NCBI GenBank assembly: GCA_963785065.1
Contig: CAWATX010000002.1
Coordinates: 1,674,001-1,738,000 of the forward strand
Reading direction: 5' to 3'
Length of the DNA stretch: 64,000 nt
From: CAVSRC01 sp963785065
Lineage (GTDB): Bacteria > Pseudomonadota > Alphaproteobacteria > Rhizobiales > Kaistiaceae
Position 1 is the stretch's first letter. Every line of letters starts with the position of its first letter. Of this stretch, positions 1-8,597 are shown one piece after another. The translations under genes were made by a program, and so were the position numbers. The notes below the pieces were generated by a model that was not told where the DNA came from, made no database searches, and saw only the letters and a program-made list of their open reading frames with translations.

Positions 1-1716
1 CCGGAACTTCCGTTTGCCACGGTCTCGGCGGACGAGATGCTGCGCATCGGCGTGCCGGAGGACTGGATTAAGACCATCCGCTCAGCATCGGAGGACGACT
101 TCCTCGATACGGCGGATCATCTTCCGCCCGAGGCCGCCGAAGCGCTTCTCGAATATGCTGCGTCAGGCATCATGCCGGCACCGGCGCTGCCCGTTACCAC
201 GGCCGCGGCTGCGGAACTGGGCACGCAGCCACGTCTCGATTTCTCGGTCAGCCCGGACACATCCCGTCGCTTCCGCGTGGTCGAGAACGTCGAAGAGCTG
301 GAGAAGGCGCTCGCCTATCCGTGGGACAAGTGGACCGTATTCCTCCACCCGTCGCAGCGGGTGGTCGTGGACCAGGTATTCACCGGACCGGCAAAGGTAG
401 CCGGCTCGGCGGGAACGGGGAAGACCGTGGTGGCGTTGCACCGGGCGGCGCGGCTTGTGGCGGACCCGAACAGCCGCGTTTTGCTGACGACGTTCTCGCA
501 GCCGCTTGCCAATGCGCTCTGGTCCAAGCTGGCGATGCTTGTCGGCGATCGGTCTCCGGCCATGTCGCGCATCACCATTGCGCCGTTTCGAGGGATTGCG
601 GAGGAACTCTACGAACTGGCGTTCGGGCGGCGGCCTCAGATCGCTTCGGAGGAGCAGATCGCCGCATTGCTGGCCAAGGTGGCCGGTCCCGAAAGCGGCT
701 TCACAGATCGGTTCCTTTCGTCCGAGTGGACGCACGTCTTCGACGCCTGGCAGATCGACGCGGCCGAGGCTTATGCGGAGGTGCCGCGGCTGGGGCGGAA
801 GAACCGTCTCGGCGCAAAGCAGCGCGCCCGGCTCTGGCCTATTTTCGACGACCTGCGCAGGTCGCTTGCCGAGCGGCATCTACGCACCTGGCCGCAGGTG
901 TTTGGCGAGGTCGCGCGGTTCCACGCCTCGCGCGCCGAGAAGCCATTCACGAGCATCGTCGTCGATGAGGCGCAGGACCTCGGCGTGCCCGAATTACGTT
1001 TCCTTGCGGCAATTGGAAGGGAGGGGCCAGACGCCCTGTTCTTCGCAGGCGACCTTGGCCAGCGCATCTTCCAGCAGCCATTTTCGTGGAAGGCGCTGGG
1101 CGTTGATGTCCGCGGCCGCTCGCGCGTTTTGAACGTGAATTATCGCACGTCTCACCAGATCAGACGGGCGGCCGATGGCCTGCTGCCGAAAAGCGTTCGC
1201 GATGTGGACGGCCTTGTCGAAACGCGCAGCGACACGGTTTCCGTGTTCAATGGGCCGGAGCCGATCATTTCTCTTTTCGACACCGAAGAAGCAGAAGCTG
1301 CAGGCGTCGGCGCATTCATCAAGCAGGCGATATCCGACGGCATTCTGCCATCAGAGATCGGCGTCTTCGTGCGGTCGCGTGAGCAGCTGAAGCGCGCACG
1401 CGCCGTTGTGCGCGAAGCCGGTCTCGAAAGCTTCGAGATTTCGGAGTCCGGCGCCGACAGCCTTGGCCGCGTGTCGATTGGCACCATGCATCTGGCCAAA
1501 GGATTGGAGTTCAGAGCCGTGGCCGTGACGGCCTGCGACGACGAACTGCTGCCACTGGCTGCCCGCATCGAAACGGCAGCGGACGAAATCGAACTCGACG
1601 AGGTCTACGAGACGGAACGGCAGCTGCTCTACGTCGCTTGCACCCGCGCCCGCGACCGGCTGCTGGTCTCGGCAGTTGCGCCAGGTTCTGAATTTCTCGG
1701 TGATTTTCGGCGATAG
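1..1716 (+). CDS. UvrD/Rep-like SF1 DNA helicase, C-terminal part (5' end outside window)
   Basis: The reading frame is open from the first base, so the N-terminus is missing. It shows SF1A helicase motifs in order: P-loop GSAGTGKT near base 405, Walker B VDEAQDL near 960, a GDLGQRIF motif III near 1050, GTMHLAKGLEF near 1480 and a motif VI-like YVACTRARDRLL near 1630. The first visible residues (RIGVPEDW... then DDFLDTADHLPPEA) match the linker seen in UvrD helicases that begin with a RelE-like toxin domain; that domain would lie upstream and cannot be seen. It probably unwinds DNA using ATP. It points away from the rest of the island and could be island cargo or flanking chromosome. Confidence 0.85.
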   Translation, partial: PELPFATVSADEMLRIGVPEDWIKTIRSASEDDFLDTADHLPPEAAEALLEYAASGIMPAPALPVTTAAAAELGTQPRLDFSVSPDTSRRFRVVENVEELEKALAYPWDKWTVFLHPSQRVVVDQVFTGPAKVAGSAGTGKTVVALHRAARLVADPNSRVLLTTFSQPLANALWSKLAMLVGDRSPAMSRITIAPFRGIAEELYELAFGRRPQIASEEQIAALLAKVAGPESGFTDRFLSSEWTHVFDAWQIDAAEAYAEVPRLGRKNRLGAKQRARLWPIFDDLRRSLAERHLRTWPQVFGEVARFHASRAEKPFTSIVVDEAQDLGVPELRFLAAIGREGPDALFFAGDLGQRIFQQPFSWKALGVDVRGRSRVLNVNYRTSHQIRRAADGLLPKSVRDVDGLVETRSDTVSVFNGPEPIISLFDTEEAEAAGVGAFIKQAISDGILPSEIGVFVRSREQLKRARAVVREAGLESFEISESGADSLGRVSIGTMHLAKGLEFRAVAVTACDDELLPLAARIETAADEIELDEVYETERQLLYVACTRARDRLLVSAVAPGSEFLGDFRR

Positions 1717-2045
1717 GGGCGCCGTTGCCCAGGATGGGAGGCGCCGAGTTCTGCTGAATGGCGCAAGATAGACCCCACTTCCAACGACACAGTGCGGACA
1801 CAAGACGCCATGCCGGCGGGCAAAGTGGCTGGTGCCGTGCGGGGCGTTGATGTGATGACGCTGATTATTAATCACATGCAAACAGAAAGCACCGGTGACT
1901 TGCCACCGAGTTTTCCGTGCAACGCTCAAAGACACCATGGCGCGTTACATGGTGACAGCCGTCCCCGTTTCACGACGGCGAATGCCGCGGCTCGCTCAGG
2001 CGGTTCTCGGGCACGTTTTTGAGACTGATGTGCGGACGATAGCAT
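1717..2045. other. Gene-free stretch after the helicase gene
   Basis: No convincing coding sequence, RNA gene or repeat was seen. Short open frames overlap on both strands without family resemblance. Together with the decayed gene that follows, it looks like eroded island DNA. Confidence 0.5.
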
Positions 2046-2076
2046 GTGATCGGCCTCATCATCGGAGTCGCCGTCC

Positions 2077-2480
2077 ATGCCCCGATTGTCGTCTATGCTG
2101 TTCGCCGCCGATCCCTGCTGGCGGCTCCCGGCGAATGGGCGAGGTGCGGTGGTGGGCGCGACTGGGCCGGTGATGCCCTTCCCTTCTGTTCGGGCCTCTC
2201 GCCGTCGACACGGCGGCTCAGAGCGAGGGGGCGTTGGCTCAGGCCCGATGCGGCTCGCCGTCGCCCGCGCGGCGACGCTTGCCCACCAAGGCATGCTTTT
2301 CGTTGGCGATCCGGAATACTACGAGCGGTTCGGGTTTTAGCGCCGACCGCACCGGCGGCTTGATCATGCCGGCGGCTGTCGAGCGTCGCCGGCTCCTCGG
2401 GGGGAGCTTGCGCCGCGTTCGCTGCGGCAAGCGTCCGGCGTCATGGTGGCGACGGGCCATCAGCTCACTGCATCGGATCA
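2077..2480 (+). pseudogene. Remnant of a YhbS-like GNAT acetyltransferase
   Basis: Pieces of one GNAT family protein appear in different forward frames. FGPLAVD, a typical pre-acetyl-CoA-loop strand, is in one frame near 2190-2210; VARAATLAHQGMLFVGDPEY followed by YERFGF is in another; FSADRTGGLIMP and VERRRLLGGSLR continue in the first frame after base 2340. The switch at about 2334-2338 is explained by one extra T in a TTTT run, since removing it gives RFGFSADRTGG. At least two frameshifts are present, so no functional enzyme is expected. The boundaries are approximate. Confidence 0.7.
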
Positions 2481-2840
2481 ACTGGTCGCCTGATCGCCCA
2501 CCGTCGCGCCTTCCGCCAGCCAGCCGCGCGGGCGGCTTCTTCCGAACGGATCCAGGGTTCGCCTTTAGACAAGTCGATGCTTATGGCGCGAACCTGTCGG
2601 ACCATCGGCGGGCGATAACCTTACCCGCAAGACCTTCTTTTCGCCGCGCTCGAACCCGCATTAAATCTGCCTGCCGTCGAGCACCAACCGATCCCGATGC
2701 CCACGGTCATCGACCAGCAACGGACGATGCATGGCGCGGTTAGGCATAGCTCGGTATTTGGCAGGGGAAAGCGCGAGCAGGATCGGACGCTACCGCTCGC
2801 CATCGAAACAGCAACCGATGGAGAAAGCAGAGAAAGCTAA

Positions 2841-3056
2841 ATGCCAAGTGTTGAAGACGCGCGCGAAAATCGTGTTCGGAGCCGAGCGGCTAGGCATGGC
2901 TATCGCGTGCGTAAGTCGCGGCAGTGGAAGCATGTTCCGAACCTCGACAACTTCGGGGACTACATGCTGGCTGATGCCGAGACTGGCATCGTGGTCATCG
3001 GACCGCGCTTCGATGCCTCGCTTGATGAGATCGAAGCGTTCTTGACCAACGGCTAA
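2841..3056 (+). CDS. Small conserved hypothetical protein (71 aa)
   Basis: A short soluble, basic protein with a pattern I recall from many rhizobial hypotheticals: RAARHGYRVRKSR, then DNFGDYMLADAETGIVVIG, then FDASLDEIEAFL. No domain name or function is assigned. The start is supported by a GAGAAAG stretch a few bases upstream. A GC hairpin with a T-rich tail follows the stop codon. Such small proteins are common on mobile islands, and no partner gene is obvious here. Confidence 0.7.
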   Translation: MPSVEDARENRVRSRAARHGYRVRKSRQWKHVPNLDNFGDYMLADAETGIVVIGPRFDASLDEIEAFLTNG

Positions 3057-3068
3057 GAGCAAATGGAG

Positions 3069-3097
3069 GGCGGCCTGTCATGCGGCCGCCTTCTTTC
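3069..3097 (+). terminator. Rho-independent terminator
   Basis: A 7-bp perfect stem, GGCGGCC paired with GGCCGCC around an 8-base loop, is followed by TTCTTTC. It sits 12 bases after the 71-aa gene and between two convergent genes, so it may also limit read-through from the opposite operon. Confidence 0.6.
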
Positions 3098-3135
3098 GTC
3101 GGGCTTGAACTTGCGCCGAGTGCGCTGGCCGACGA

Positions 3136-4011
3136 TCATGCGGAGCGCTCTTGATAAGCGAGCCCAAACAGCTCCTTCAATAGTTCGCGATGTTTGGCAA
3201 CCCCATCTCGGTTCGCGCTGAGTCGATATCGACCCCATCGGGCCGAGTAGTCCCAGCTTTCGATGCCCGTCGCTTCGATCCGAGCATCGACATCGTCGCT
3301 TTTCGGCAGGCTAATCTCAATGTTCAGGCTCTTCTTTCGAGGCCGGAAGATCACAAAATTGTAAGGTTGGCCGTCACGTGAAAGACCGACGTAAAACTTG
3401 TTGAATTTGAGATCGAGCGTCGGATCGAACTCGCGGACAATGCCCAGCATTTCGTCCGCCAACTGGACGGTCTCCCTAGTTCCTCGGCTTTCCCAATATC
3501 CGCGATCCGTCGGGGTGGCTTCGGCATCCTCGTCTTCATCAACCACTCCCCTCGTAAGCTCGTCCATCACCTTCGTGAACACCAACGTCAGGCTGCCACC
3601 GACCCTCAAGGCCTGCATCTGGATGGCAATCAGAGGGATGGCGCCATTGAACAGCGAGATGACGCTGAGGAACCGGGACGTGATGTCCTCAGCAACCAAG
3701 ACGGCGCAATGGTCGTATTGCGGATAGCGTTTGCGCTCGATGTCCCAATATTCGACGGTTCGGATCATGTGCGCTTCGTCAGTTGCTCCGAGCTGTAGCT
3801 CGACCTCATATCGCCGCTTGGTCTCGGGGTCTTGGAGCAGGAGATCGAGTCGGCCGGCGCGTGGCTGGATGCGTTCTTTATCACGCAGCACGAGGTCGCC
3901 GAGACCCAGGATCGACGGATCGTCGGCAATCAGCTGTTGGACCCATCGCTCAGTGAGGTCAGGATGCAGCTTCAGTGATATGCGCTCAGGGCGAACAAAT
4001 TCGGGTGGCAT
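3136..4011 (-). CDS. PD-(D/E)XK-like nuclease with DUF5655-like C-terminus (291 aa)
   Basis: The N-terminal half reads like a restriction-endonuclease fold: a helix (WVQQLIADDPSILGL), then GRLDLLL with a candidate metal-binding Asp, then YEVELQLG, where Glu-x-Gln stands in for the usual Glu-x-Lys, then EYWDIERKRYP and CAVLVAEDI. The C-terminal half (FNKFYVGLSRDG, FVIFRPRKKSLNIEI, WGRYRL) resembles DUF5655. The ATG at 4011 has GGGAG five bases upstream; a longer TTG start at 4107 is less likely. It is the last gene of the Z1/methyltransferase operon, 100 bases after the methyltransferase. DNA cleavage is inferred, and the Gln substitution leaves catalysis open. Confidence 0.7.
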   Translation of the reverse strand: MPPEFVRPERISLKLHPDLTERWVQQLIADDPSILGLGDLVLRDKERIQPRAGRLDLLLQDPETKRRYEVELQLGATDEAHMIRTVEYWDIERKRYPQYDHCAVLVAEDITSRFLSVISLFNGAIPLIAIQMQALRVGGSLTLVFTKVMDELTRGVVDEDEDAEATPTDRGYWESRGTRETVQLADEMLGIVREFDPTLDLKFNKFYVGLSRDGQPYNFVIFRPRKKSLNIEISLPKSDDVDARIEATGIESWDYSARWGRYRLSANRDGVAKHRELLKELFGLAYQERSA

Positions 4012-4111
4012 GGCACTCCCATAGCGGCCGAGTTTTCGCATGCAAATCGTTGCAGCCGGCGAAGATCGTTGTGCCCCAGATTGTTTACAGACAGCGCCAT
4101 CGAACAATGCC

Positions 4112-5356
4112 TCACGACGGCGCTTTGCGGAAGGTCATAACGACCTCGCGTCTCATTCGCACATCGAACTGAACAGGACTTCCCTCACGGTTTGACGGGG
4201 GCGGGAGATATCGTCGGTTCGCCGGCAATACACGATCAGTCCGACGACGGAGAACCAATCCTGCTTCCTTTGCAAGAGCACTGACGATGGCCGCGTTTGG
4301 TACAAAGGTGCCTCGTATGGTGTTCTCCCCCACCACGTAGACAGCCTCTCCGCCATCCACCAGAACCCTAGCAACCTCGGCGATAGCTTGGCGCATGTCG
4401 CTGACATAACGTTCCAGCATGGCTTGATGCCGAGTGGAAAGCGCGGGCCGGAGGCGCAGCTTATTGACGATGGCTTTCGAGCTGTCATCCAACCTTCCGG
4501 CCTCGGTCCCGACGCTCTCTGCCCGAAGAACTCGAAGTGTTCGTATCGAATGTCCCATCCACACCAGTGAGAATTTGCTGCATCGAAAATAGTCGATTGC
4601 GTTGAGGTATGGCGGTGAGGTCAACACAAGATCGACGGACTTCTCTTTTATGGGCAGACAGCGAGCATCGCCCCAATGCGCCGAAGCCGGGGGAACAGAA
4701 CATTGCGCCGAGATATTGGGGCAGTTGTTGAGCACCCGGCCGACAGCGTCGGTGAATTTGTCGAAAGGCTGAATGGGCGCAGCCTTAAACGATCGATGAG
4801 GGCGGCTGTGAGATAGGTCCATGGCACGAGAAGCGCCAGCTTGTTTGGCAATGATCAGCCGCGAGAAACCACACCAAAGAACATTGCGAATGTGCGAATT
4901 GCGAACGCGCGATATCGCGCCAGCCAAAGCGGTTAGTTGCTTGCGTGCCCGCCCGTCGAACCAATAGCGGACAAATTGCTTTGTCTCGTTGTCGGCCTTT
5001 TGCGGATAGGCATCTCGGAGCGGCAGTGACGCAGCTGCGGTGCGAGCCCTGGCCAAGACCACTGTCGCTCTTGCTAGCACGGCTTGGTGATCCACTGGCG
5101 TGGTCCACACCCGTGAAATCAGAACGGAAAGCGGATCAATGTCTGTCCCCATGGCATGATACCCGTTGGCCTGAGCCAAGGCCAACACCGTGCCTGATCC
5201 CATCATTGGATCCAAAATGCGTGCGTTAGGCTTTACGCTTGAGATTGCCTTCAGAGCGATACTAGGCGCCATGCGCGCGGGGAATGTATGAACCGGATCG
5301 CGGCCCAGAACATCAAAGATCGTTTCTCGGTTTGACACTTTTGCTTTCGAAGTCAT
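4112..5356 (-). CDS. Amino-type site-specific DNA methyltransferase (414 aa)
   Basis: Two SAM-dependent methyltransferase motifs are clear: motif I, DPMMGSGTV at residues 49-57, and catalytic motif IV, TSPPY at 246-250, followed by LNAIDYFRCSKFSLVWMG. The motif identifies an N4-cytosine or N6-adenine amino methyltransferase of the COG0863/TRM11-like kind. The roughly 190 residues between the motifs could hold the target-recognition region. The start overlaps the upstream gene by 4 bases (ATGA), indicating translational coupling. In this operon it would mark host DNA against the helicase/nuclease partners. Base specificity cannot be read from the sequence. Confidence 0.85.
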   Translation of the reverse strand: MTSKAKVSNRETIFDVLGRDPVHTFPARMAPSIALKAISSVKPNARILDPMMGSGTVLALAQANGYHAMGTDIDPLSVLISRVWTTPVDHQAVLARATVVLARARTAAASLPLRDAYPQKADNETKQFVRYWFDGRARKQLTALAGAISRVRNSHIRNVLWCGFSRLIIAKQAGASRAMDLSHSRPHRSFKAAPIQPFDKFTDAVGRVLNNCPNISAQCSVPPASAHWGDARCLPIKEKSVDLVLTSPPYLNAIDYFRCSKFSLVWMGHSIRTLRVLRAESVGTEAGRLDDSSKAIVNKLRLRPALSTRHQAMLERYVSDMRQAIAEVARVLVDGGEAVYVVGENTIRGTFVPNAAIVSALAKEAGLVLRRRTDRVLPANRRYLPPPSNREGSPVQFDVRMRREVVMTFRKAPS

Positions 5357-5802
5357 TCGCGCAACGCGGCCATGATCGGCGCAACACCCCGCGGAATCTT
5401 ATTCTTCAACTCTGCGCGATTGCCAGCGAGGGAATAAAGTGTTCGAGGCTTTCTATCGATACGGACCCATGCCTGCTCGCTCGTCCTAAACGTAACCAGC
5501 TCGTGCAGGGTCGCCATGTCCAGAGTGACCAATCCATCAACGCCGCAGACAAAGACGACGAACGCCATCTCATACTCGATCTCGAGATCGAGCAGTTCTG
5601 ACACCTGCTCAATATGAAAGGTGAAACGCCACGGCGTGAGACGCATGGCGGAATACTTGATGAAAACGCCCACCTTGCCGTCAAACACGAAGGCGTCCAA
5701 TCTACCGTGCCGGTTGAATGGTTCAACCGATATCGGTGGAGATGCGTTAACGAGAATGGCTCTCAGAACGAGGCCCTGGCTCGCCTCGAAGTCAATTGAC
5801 AT
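5353..5802 (-). CDS. Unnamed 149-aa protein encoded between Z1 helicase and methyltransferase
   Basis: I cannot name a family. The core alternates strands and helices: GRLDAFVFDGKVGVFIKYS, then LTPWRFTFHIEQVSELL, then FVVFVCGVDGLVTLD and WVRIDRKPRTLYSL. The first block has the outline of a PD-(D/E)XK beta hairpin (Asp ... x-Lys), but the usual acidic residue before Lys is absent, so a degenerate nuclease or DNA-end sensor fold is only a guess. No signal peptide or membrane segment is seen. It overlaps the Z1 gene by 11 bases and the methyltransferase by 4, so it is almost certainly a functional member of the cassette. Confidence 0.65.
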   Translation of the reverse strand: MSIDFEASQGLVLRAILVNASPPISVEPFNRHGRLDAFVFDGKVGVFIKYSAMRLTPWRFTFHIEQVSELLDLEIEYEMAFVVFVCGVDGLVTLDMATLHELVTFRTSEQAWVRIDRKPRTLYSLAGNRAELKNKIPRGVAPIMAALRE

Positions 5803-7630
5803 TCTTCAGGTTCTTGATGAACGAGATATTCCCGACAAACGAATAGATGATACGCGCAGCACCGCCGCGGTTGAAGAAGATCAGAAAATGGTGAATGGCT
5901 TGGGGAAATCGCAGGCGCTGTGACTTGCCGACCAAGCCTCTCCGCCGCTCAATCTTCTCGTGATCCGCGTCCTTATAGCCCTCGATTGGTGCCGGCGGGT
6001 GAATGGCGATTGAGGTGTCGCCCGACGGCATCGTCCGCGAAACATAGGTCAAGAGATAATCCGGCAAGGCTTCGGTCCCAATCCGCGCTTGCAGTTTCTT
6101 CAACACGCTCATGCGTGGCTCGTTGCTGGCGATCAAGCCTACAATGTCTGCCTCGTAGCTAAACGGCGGGAACGACATCTCTCCGCGATCAAGCGAAACA
6201 TTGGCCCTGTCGATGCTGGTGCCTGACACCGCCGCGATACGGCTGTCGCTGAGCCAGACTGGCGAACCGAGGCCCGCGTGAATCGCCTCCAGGGCAAGCT
6301 TGTGAAAAACGAAGCAGCGATGCCAGTCGGTATAAAGGCTGCGCGGTATCGTCAGCTCAAAGTGCCGGAGATAAGGTTTTCGCGACCCAAACATTCGAGC
6401 GCGCTGAATGTAGGTATCCTGCTGTATTTTGTGCTTGGCATCTCGCGAAAAGTACATCGAGACCAGATTATCAAATGTCACACCGCGGGATACGATGTTG
6501 CCGCCGATGATGATCGTGAACAATGCCGAGGGCGACGTCGCGGATTTGAAATCAACGTTCTTGTCTCGCTCGCTGTTCATAACAATGACGTTGTATTGTG
6601 TGCGATTCTTCACAATGTAATTTAGGATCGCTTCAGATTGCTCAGTTCCATACAGCTTCACCGCCTCGGTTTGGATTGCCGAAGCGTACTCCGCGAACTT
6701 CTTCGCGTTCACATCTGAGAGTGCCTGAAAAACGTCATCGATGGGCTTCTTGTCCAGTTTGTGATCGACCTTCTTGCCGCTCGTGTGGATCAGCATCGAG
6801 TAGTTCTCATGCCGCCGACTGGTGAGGTTAATGAACGCAACGGTCACCATAAACCGAAACAATGCTTCGCGGATGAAGCGAGGACTGTCGCCCTCATCCG
6901 GTAACAGTTGAAGGCGATATGGCACTTGTGAGTCGATCGGGAAGAAATCGTTCTGGCCTGTGTATTCAGTATGTGGTGGAAAATCGACCCACCGTTCATT
7001 GTTGTTGTCAAATGTGTTGTTCAAATCGAGCCGCGCTGGCGTCGCCGTGACGCCGATGTACGTGCCTGTCGCGCCTATCAGCTGACCCACAAGATCATTT
7101 ATCTTTGTCACCTCTCCTTTGTTGATCTTGGCGTTGGGTGTCGCGAAGTCAGCCTCATCGTCAATAACGACGATATCTTTCACCGACTGCGTCTTATCGC
7201 AAAGCCGCTCCAAATCTTTCGCATTCTTTTTGCAGAAAATCACATGCTGTCCATGTGCGAGATTTACACTCGGATCAAGAAAATCAGAGAAATTCTTTGC
7301 GGCGGGCGCAAGTCCAGAACGCTGAAATCTATCAAGGTTCTGTTGGAGAAGCTGAACACTGTCATTTAGCAAATGAATAATAACTCTATAGCCATTATCA
7401 AGCAATTTTGCCGTGAGGCAAATCATCATCTCGGTTTTGCCACTTTGCGGTTCGCCATATATAACAAAAGACCTTGCCTCACCCGACAAAACGTTGAGAG
7501 CGGCTCTGGTAACGGCTGTTTCTATACAATCAGTTTGTTTTTGATCTTGCGATAGACGATTTAGTTGTTGCTCATACCGGTCATTCGCCGCAGCGATGGC
7601 ACGAAGCTGATCCAGATCGATTTCTAGCAT
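5792..7630 (-). CDS. Z1-domain superfamily 2 helicase/ATPase (612 aa)
   Basis: Helicase motifs are intact: P-loop GEPQSGKT (59-66), DDEAD Walker B (157-161), TATP motif III (195-198), and the Z1 hallmark pair GGNIVSRGVTFDNLV (376-390) and DTYIQRARMFG (405-415). Z1 helicases are known from restriction-modification islands, usually with a GHKL/MutL-like ATPase, a methyltransferase and a PD-(D/E)XK nuclease. No GHKL gene is present here. The ATG at 7630 follows a G-rich stretch; an upstream TTG at 7726 would add 32 unconserved residues. It is the first gene of a four-gene operon. The middle of the gene is visibly more AT-rich than its surroundings, which fits horizontal transfer. Confidence 0.85.
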   Translation of the reverse strand: MLEIDLDQLRAIAAANDRYEQQLNRLSQDQKQTDCIETAVTRAALNVLSGEARSFVIYGEPQSGKTEMMICLTAKLLDNGYRVIIHLLNDSVQLLQQNLDRFQRSGLAPAAKNFSDFLDPSVNLAHGQHVIFCKKNAKDLERLCDKTQSVKDIVVIDDEADFATPNAKINKGEVTKINDLVGQLIGATGTYIGVTATPARLDLNNTFDNNNERWVDFPPHTEYTGQNDFFPIDSQVPYRLQLLPDEGDSPRFIREALFRFMVTVAFINLTSRRHENYSMLIHTSGKKVDHKLDKKPIDDVFQALSDVNAKKFAEYASAIQTEAVKLYGTEQSEAILNYIVKNRTQYNVIVMNSERDKNVDFKSATSPSALFTIIIGGNIVSRGVTFDNLVSMYFSRDAKHKIQQDTYIQRARMFGSRKPYLRHFELTIPRSLYTDWHRCFVFHKLALEAIHAGLGSPVWLSDSRIAAVSGTSIDRANVSLDRGEMSFPPFSYEADIVGLIASNEPRMSVLKKLQARIGTEALPDYLLTYVSRTMPSGDTSIAIHPPAPIEGYKDADHEKIERRRGLVGKSQRLRFPQAIHHFLIFFNRGGAARIIYSFVGNISFIKNLKNVN

Positions 7631-7746
7631 CCCAGCCGCCCCACGTTCGGGTGGAGAAACACAATCTCCGCGCGCAGAGTGGCGCCCAAAGTCAATCCTG
7701 GTCAAGAAATACGTTGAGGGGGCCAAACGAACCGCAAGGCGGCAGC

Positions 7747-8028
7747 CTAGTTGGGTGCCAACCCTTGGAGCAACGCCTCAGCAATCGCCTGCCGCGCTCG
7801 AAACTCGACCGACACGACGACATCGTGATCATCGGCGAACGCGAGCACGGCGGCTTGCGTGTCTGGATCGTCGGGCAGCAAGTCGCCCCACCCGCCGGCG
7901 ATGATGACCATCGCCCGTCGCGCAGGTGCCAAGAACACCTCGCCGGCCGGCACCATGTTGCCGAAACCATCGCCGACCCGTTCGGTGGCGCGCATCTGGA
8001 TCAACACGTCGCGTTCGCCGGCGATCAT
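7747..8028 (-). CDS. Small hypothetical protein of the satellite-like element (93 aa)
   Basis: The start codon overlaps the stop of the upstream terminase-like gene (ATGA), so it is very likely translated from the same message. The N-terminal stretch VLIQMRATERVGDGFGN faintly resembles phage head-closure proteins, which often open with a DG-x-GN turn, but the remainder (HDVVVSVEFRARQAIAEAL) does not confirm this. There is no membrane segment or recognisable catalytic motif. It is followed by a 116-base gap before the Z1 operon. Confidence 0.6.
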   Translation of the reverse strand: MIAGERDVLIQMRATERVGDGFGNMVPAGEVFLAPARRAMVIIAGGWGDLLPDDPDTQAAVLAFADDHDVVVSVEFRARQAIAEALLQGLAPN

Positions 8029-8597
8029 TGAACTGGCCCCTTGCCCCGCGTCAGCTTCGCGACAAACGCCTCGGTGTTGACGTCGGCGGCCATCGACCGG
8101 AGCAGGTCGCGGACGTGCCGGTCAAGAGTGACCTCCAAGAGGTGCGCATTGACGCCAAGCTCGGCAGACATGAGGGCAGCGACACGCGATGGCCACCCCT
8201 GAAGCCGGTCCCGGAACTGACGAGCGAACGCAAATGCGGCATCGGCGGCTAACCGGGAGGATAGCAACTCGCCCTGCTTCTCTTTCACCCGCAGTTCCGC
8301 CATCGCTGCCTTCGCCAATTCGCTTCGCGTGCGGGCGTCGGTGAAGGTGCTGGGGGCACCGCCGCGCTTGCTGCTGAGCGTCGTCTCGCCGGGTTTCATG
8401 CCGGGGCGCTTGCCGCTCGCCGGGTTTGTGTTGGCCGCCCAAGCGGCATCGGCCTTCGCCGGATCGATATAACCGTCGGCTTCAAGGGCGATACGACCGG
8501 ACTTGAGCGCTCGCCGGATTTCACGCGGATCGCAGCCGCGATGCCTGCTATAGGCGGCCTGTGTCATGTGGCCGGGAGGCGAGACCGGGCGCTTCAT
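8025..8597 (-). CDS. Small-terminase-like (Nu1-type) DNA packaging protein (190 aa)
   Basis: The N-terminal region, MTQAAYSRHRGCDPREIRRA then LKSGRI and DGYIDPAKADAAWAAN, is the winged-helix pattern of phage Nu1/TerS-like proteins, often annotated as 'elements of external origin'. A charged helical region (RTRSELAKAAMAELRVKEKQ) follows and would serve for oligomerisation. The ATG at 8597 has GGAG seven bases upstream and overlaps the preceding stop as ATGA, which excludes a much longer start. In phage satellites such a TerS redirects a helper phage packaging motor. No large terminase gene is visible, in keeping with a satellite. Confidence 0.7.
   Translation of the reverse strand: MKRPVSPPGHMTQAAYSRHRGCDPREIRRALKSGRIALEADGYIDPAKADAAWAANTNPASGKRPGMKPGETTLSSKRGGAPSTFTDARTRSELAKAAMAELRVKEKQGELLSSRLAADAAFAFARQFRDRLQGWPSRVAALMSAELGVNAHLLEVTLDRHVRDLLRSMAADVNTEAFVAKLTRGKGPVQ

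Noticed and set aside
1..3130. Left attachment site of the island
   Set aside because: No copy of the tRNA-Ser 3' end (GGAGGGGGATTCGAACCCCC) was seen here, so the boundary probably lies outside the window.
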